From assembly GCA_902774325.1 (NCBI GenBank), contig CACYIC010000004.1, positions 62,001-126,000 of the forward strand: a stretch of 64,000 bases of DNA. The letters run 5' to 3'. The position numbers and the translations under genes were made by a program. The notes under the pieces are model-generated. The model saw nothing but the letters and a program-made list of their open reading frames with translations, did no database searches and was not told the origin of the DNA. This document shows, in pieces, positions 62,179-64,000 of this stretch (position 1 is the first letter of the stretch; every line of letters begins with the position of its first letter). The DNA comes from an uncultured Ruminococcus sp. (GTDB lineage: Bacteria > Bacillota > Clostridia > Oscillospirales > Acutalibacteraceae).

Positions 62179-63345
62179 TCATTGACCGGCGTTTTTTGAA
62201 AGATAAGCCTTTAAGGTTTCCGTCAGCTCGCAGTCCTCGGACAGCTCGCGGCGGTCGCCCTTTTGAATCAGGCTGTCGCTGTAGCTGTAATAAGCCTCGT
62301 AGTAGTCGGCGCAAATATCCCACTCAGCCCTTTGCTCTTCGGTGAGAGCGCGCGGAGAAAGCTCATATCCCGCCTTGAGCCGGTCGGTCAGGAAAGCGGT
62401 GAATTTCTTCTGACCGTAGATATTCAGGTGATCGAGATTATAGAAATCCTTGGTTTCGTCCAGCCCCGTCATCACGAAATCGCGCTCAAAATTGAGGTAC
62501 TCATAGCCGTACTCCGCGACGATATCCCCGACCGTGTTGCTGCGCTCGAAGCGCGAGAAGGTGCGGTTCACAACAATATGCGGAAAGCGCGCGAAAACAA
62601 CGTTTGTCAGCCCCTCGCTCCTGCAGAACTCAAGCAGCTCCCTGAGCCCGCTCTCTTCAAGCTGAGTGAGCGGCTTTTTGCTGCCCGCCGATTTTTGAAG
62701 CGCGGAGGTCATCGAGCGCTGGGTATTTTTGAACACCGCCGTTTCGTTGAGGATGCCCTTGAGGTAGTTATAGCCTCGCAGCCTGTCCCTGATTATCGTA
62801 TTCTGGTATTTCATATCGGAGGGGAAATCGTTCCATGTTCCGTGGTATTTAAGTATCGGAAAAAGATACTCCGCGTGGTTTTCCCTGACGTTTTCCTTTA
62901 TCCATTCGAGCTTCACGGAGTCGAGAGGCACATTGTCGGCGTAATTGCGCAGATTTGCCTCCTTGGCCGCCTCCCCCTCGTCGCCGTAGAGAGCGCCGTT
63001 GAGCTCGATAACGATCAGGTCGGGCTTCTGGGTATTCAGGATATTCTTGAGCTGGCTCTTGTAATTGAGGATAGAGTTAGCCTGAGTCGCGAAGATATAA
63101 GAGGTCACACCGCCGTATTCGTAGGCGTAGCCGGGAGCGAAATCGGAATAGACCTCGCTGGCGCCCATGAGCACCAGATCGAGCGAATCCCTGTCCTCCT
63201 CAAAAAAGCCCTTGATCCTCTGGCGGTTGTGGTCCGCGTGACAGAGCGTGAATTCCTGGAGCGGAACGAGCACCATCCCTATCGCCAGTATCAGGCAGAG
63301 CAGCTTGACCGCCCGCAGAATATTTCGTTTGATGTTACGTTTCAT
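62179..63345 (-). CDS. Membrane-anchored SGNH-hydrolase-like protein
   Basis: The 388-residue protein has an N-terminal signal anchor (about 9-28) and an extracellular domain with SGNH-like blocks: LMGASEVYSDF (block I, GxS), VIELNGALYG (block III-like), and NLDHLNIYG near the C-terminus (block V Asp-x-x-His-like pair). Proteins of this DltD/AlgX-like kind modify or de-acylate cell-surface polymers, often beside an MBOAT acyltransferase; no MBOAT gene is seen here. Function beyond the fold is not established. Ends 40 bases from a terminator. Confidence 0.72.
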   Translation of the reverse strand: MKRNIKRNILRAVKLLCLILAIGMVLVPLQEFTLCHADHNRQRIKGFFEEDRDSLDLVLMGASEVYSDFAPGYAYEYGGVTSYIFATQANSILNYKSQLKNILNTQKPDLIVIELNGALYGDEGEAAKEANLRNYADNVPLDSVKLEWIKENVRENHAEYLFPILKYHGTWNDFPSDMKYQNTIIRDRLRGYNYLKGILNETAVFKNTQRSMTSALQKSAGSKKPLTQLEESGLRELLEFCRSEGLTNVVFARFPHIVVNRTFSRFERSNTVGDIVAEYGYEYLNFERDFVMTGLDETKDFYNLDHLNIYGQKKFTAFLTDRLKAGYELSPRALTEEQRAEWDICADYYEAYYSYSDSLIQKGDRRELSEDCELTETLKAYLSKNAGQ

Positions 63346-63360
63346 TTAAAAGATCCCTGT

Positions 63361-63384
63361 ATTGCCGATCCTGAAGGATCGGTA
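63361..63384. other. Hairpin between the lipoprotein and SGNH-like genes
   Basis: ATTGCCGATCC - TGAA - GGATCGGTAT, a stem of about 10 bp. No T run; possible processing or attenuation site between the two genes. Confidence 0.5.
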
Positions 63385-63436
63385 TTATACGAAAAAGCAA
63401 GGACGCGTAACAGCGCCCCTGCCGAACAATAATCCC

Positions 63437-64000
63437 TTATACGTTATAGTAGTAGTCGATCTCGCTTACCGTGCCGTCCTCAATAAAGAACTGCAGCGAC
63501 TTGCCGTCGCCCGCGTCGTAGGCGTAGTAAAGTCCGACCTCGCGGAAGTCCTCGCCGTAAGCCGCCTTGACGTCCTCGGCGCTCGCTCCTACCTCGACGC
63601 CCTTTGAGGTGGGGATGCCCGCGCTGTTGATCACGATCTCAAGCACTCTGTCCTTGCCCTCGAGCGGATATGTATTGAGCACAAAGCCGTCGTAGGTGTA
63701 GGTCTTGTCGTCGCCCTCGCCGTGGCAGCTGAGCTGTGAGCTGACGTCGTTTGCTTCTCCGAGAGCGGCAACCGCGGCATCCGCGTCGCTGTTGAGCTCA
63801 ACATCAACGCCGTTGAAGCTGAAAACAACGTCCTTCGCGTCGATAACAGCCTTTGTATCGCTGCCCGCCGAGCTCTGCTCGGTCTGTGAGGACGCCGCGG
63901 CGGTCGCGTCAGCGCCTCCGTTCGCTGTTTCGCCCGAGCCGCAGCCCGAGAGCATTGCGGCGCTTGTCGCCGCAAGAATGGCAGCAGCCAGAATAATTAC
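63437..64000 (-). CDS. Lipoprotein of unknown function, 5' end beyond the window
   Basis: The frame is open from base 64000, and the residues before the internal ATG at 63955 (VIILAAAILAATSAAMLSGC) form a lipoprotein signal peptide with the lipobox LSGC, so the true start lies outside the window. After the Cys comes a Gly/Ala/Ser/Thr-rich spacer and a compact domain (about residues 55-185) with alternating strands and the segment GVEVGASAEDVKAAYGEDF. That segment is reminiscent of SmpA/OmlA- or BLIP-like small folds, which share a VxxAxG turn, but I cannot assign a family. Exported and membrane-attached. Confidence 0.78.
   Translation of the reverse strand, partial: VIILAAAILAATSAAMLSGCGSGETANGGADATAAASSQTEQSSAGSDTKAVIDAKDVVFSFNGVDVELNSDADAAVAALGEANDVSSQLSCHGEGDDKTYTYDGFVLNTYPLEGKDRVLEIVINSAGIPTSKGVEVGASAEDVKAAYGEDFREVGLYYAYDAGDGKSLQFFIEDGTVSEIDYYYNV

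Noticed and set aside
62263..63432. Plus-strand frame of 389 codons opposite the SGNH-like gene
   Set aside because: Mirror frame; the minus strand has a signal anchor, motifs and a terminator.

Overview
The window looks like chromosomal DNA of a starch-degrading Gram-positive Firmicute of the Ruminococcus / Oscillospiraceae type. This rests on a moderately GC-rich Clostridia-like gene set, a HrcA/CIRCE heat-shock operon, a sortase and LytR-CpsA-Psr protein, a single-chain clostridial-type PurL, and a GH13 amylase carrying a dockerin and a family-26 starch-binding module, as in amylosome organisms such as Ruminococcus bromii. The genus is an inference from gene content; no rRNA is present.

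Layout. 1-4240: end of a class A penicillin-binding protein, then homoserine dehydrogenase and aspartate kinase. 4247-10313 (minus): hrcA-grpE-dnaK-dnaJ-prmA behind a promoter and a perfect CIRCE. 10384-13683: small genes with their own promoters (membrane protein, rpsT, a 49-residue membrane peptide, a Nif11-like peptide, an aquaporin, a TSCPD protein overlapping a MarR/OhrR-like regulator). 13695-17830 (minus): purL and acpP. 18150-24255: a shikimate-to-prephenate operon (aroE, aroK, tyrA, aroB, aroA, aroC, chorismate mutase). 24290-27223: a tandem repeat, then on the minus strand an LCP protein, a class B sortase and a tiny SPKTG surface protein that is its likely substrate. 27318-37582: housekeeping genes (nadA, mnmA, htpG, ribF, a NUDIX hydrolase, asnB with an unusual acidic tail, a GH31 alpha-glucosidase).

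37719-40051 (minus) carries a cation/proton antiporter and an acyltransferase. A strong promoter at 40343-40371 opens a roughly 13 kb surface-polysaccharide cluster on the plus strand. It holds four glycosyltransferases, a CysE-like acetyltransferase, two polysaccharide pyruvyl transferase-like proteins, two 4Fe-4S FrhB-like flavoproteins, a Wzy-like polymerase and a Wzx-like flippase. This is the most accessory part of the window. 53268-64000 (all minus) holds a flavodoxin-like oxidoreductase, a TetR-MMPL-LxxG export module, the dockerin amylase, an SGNH-like protein and a lipoprotein that runs off the end.

Across the window a short palindromic intergenic repeat (core GGCAAYRCCGCACAATT...GTGCGGTRTTGCC) occurs about ten times, mostly just after stop codons but also inside leaders and operons. 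It is the clearest structure that the gene calls do not explain. No tRNA, rRNA, CRISPR array, transposase, phage gene or recognised riboswitch was seen.
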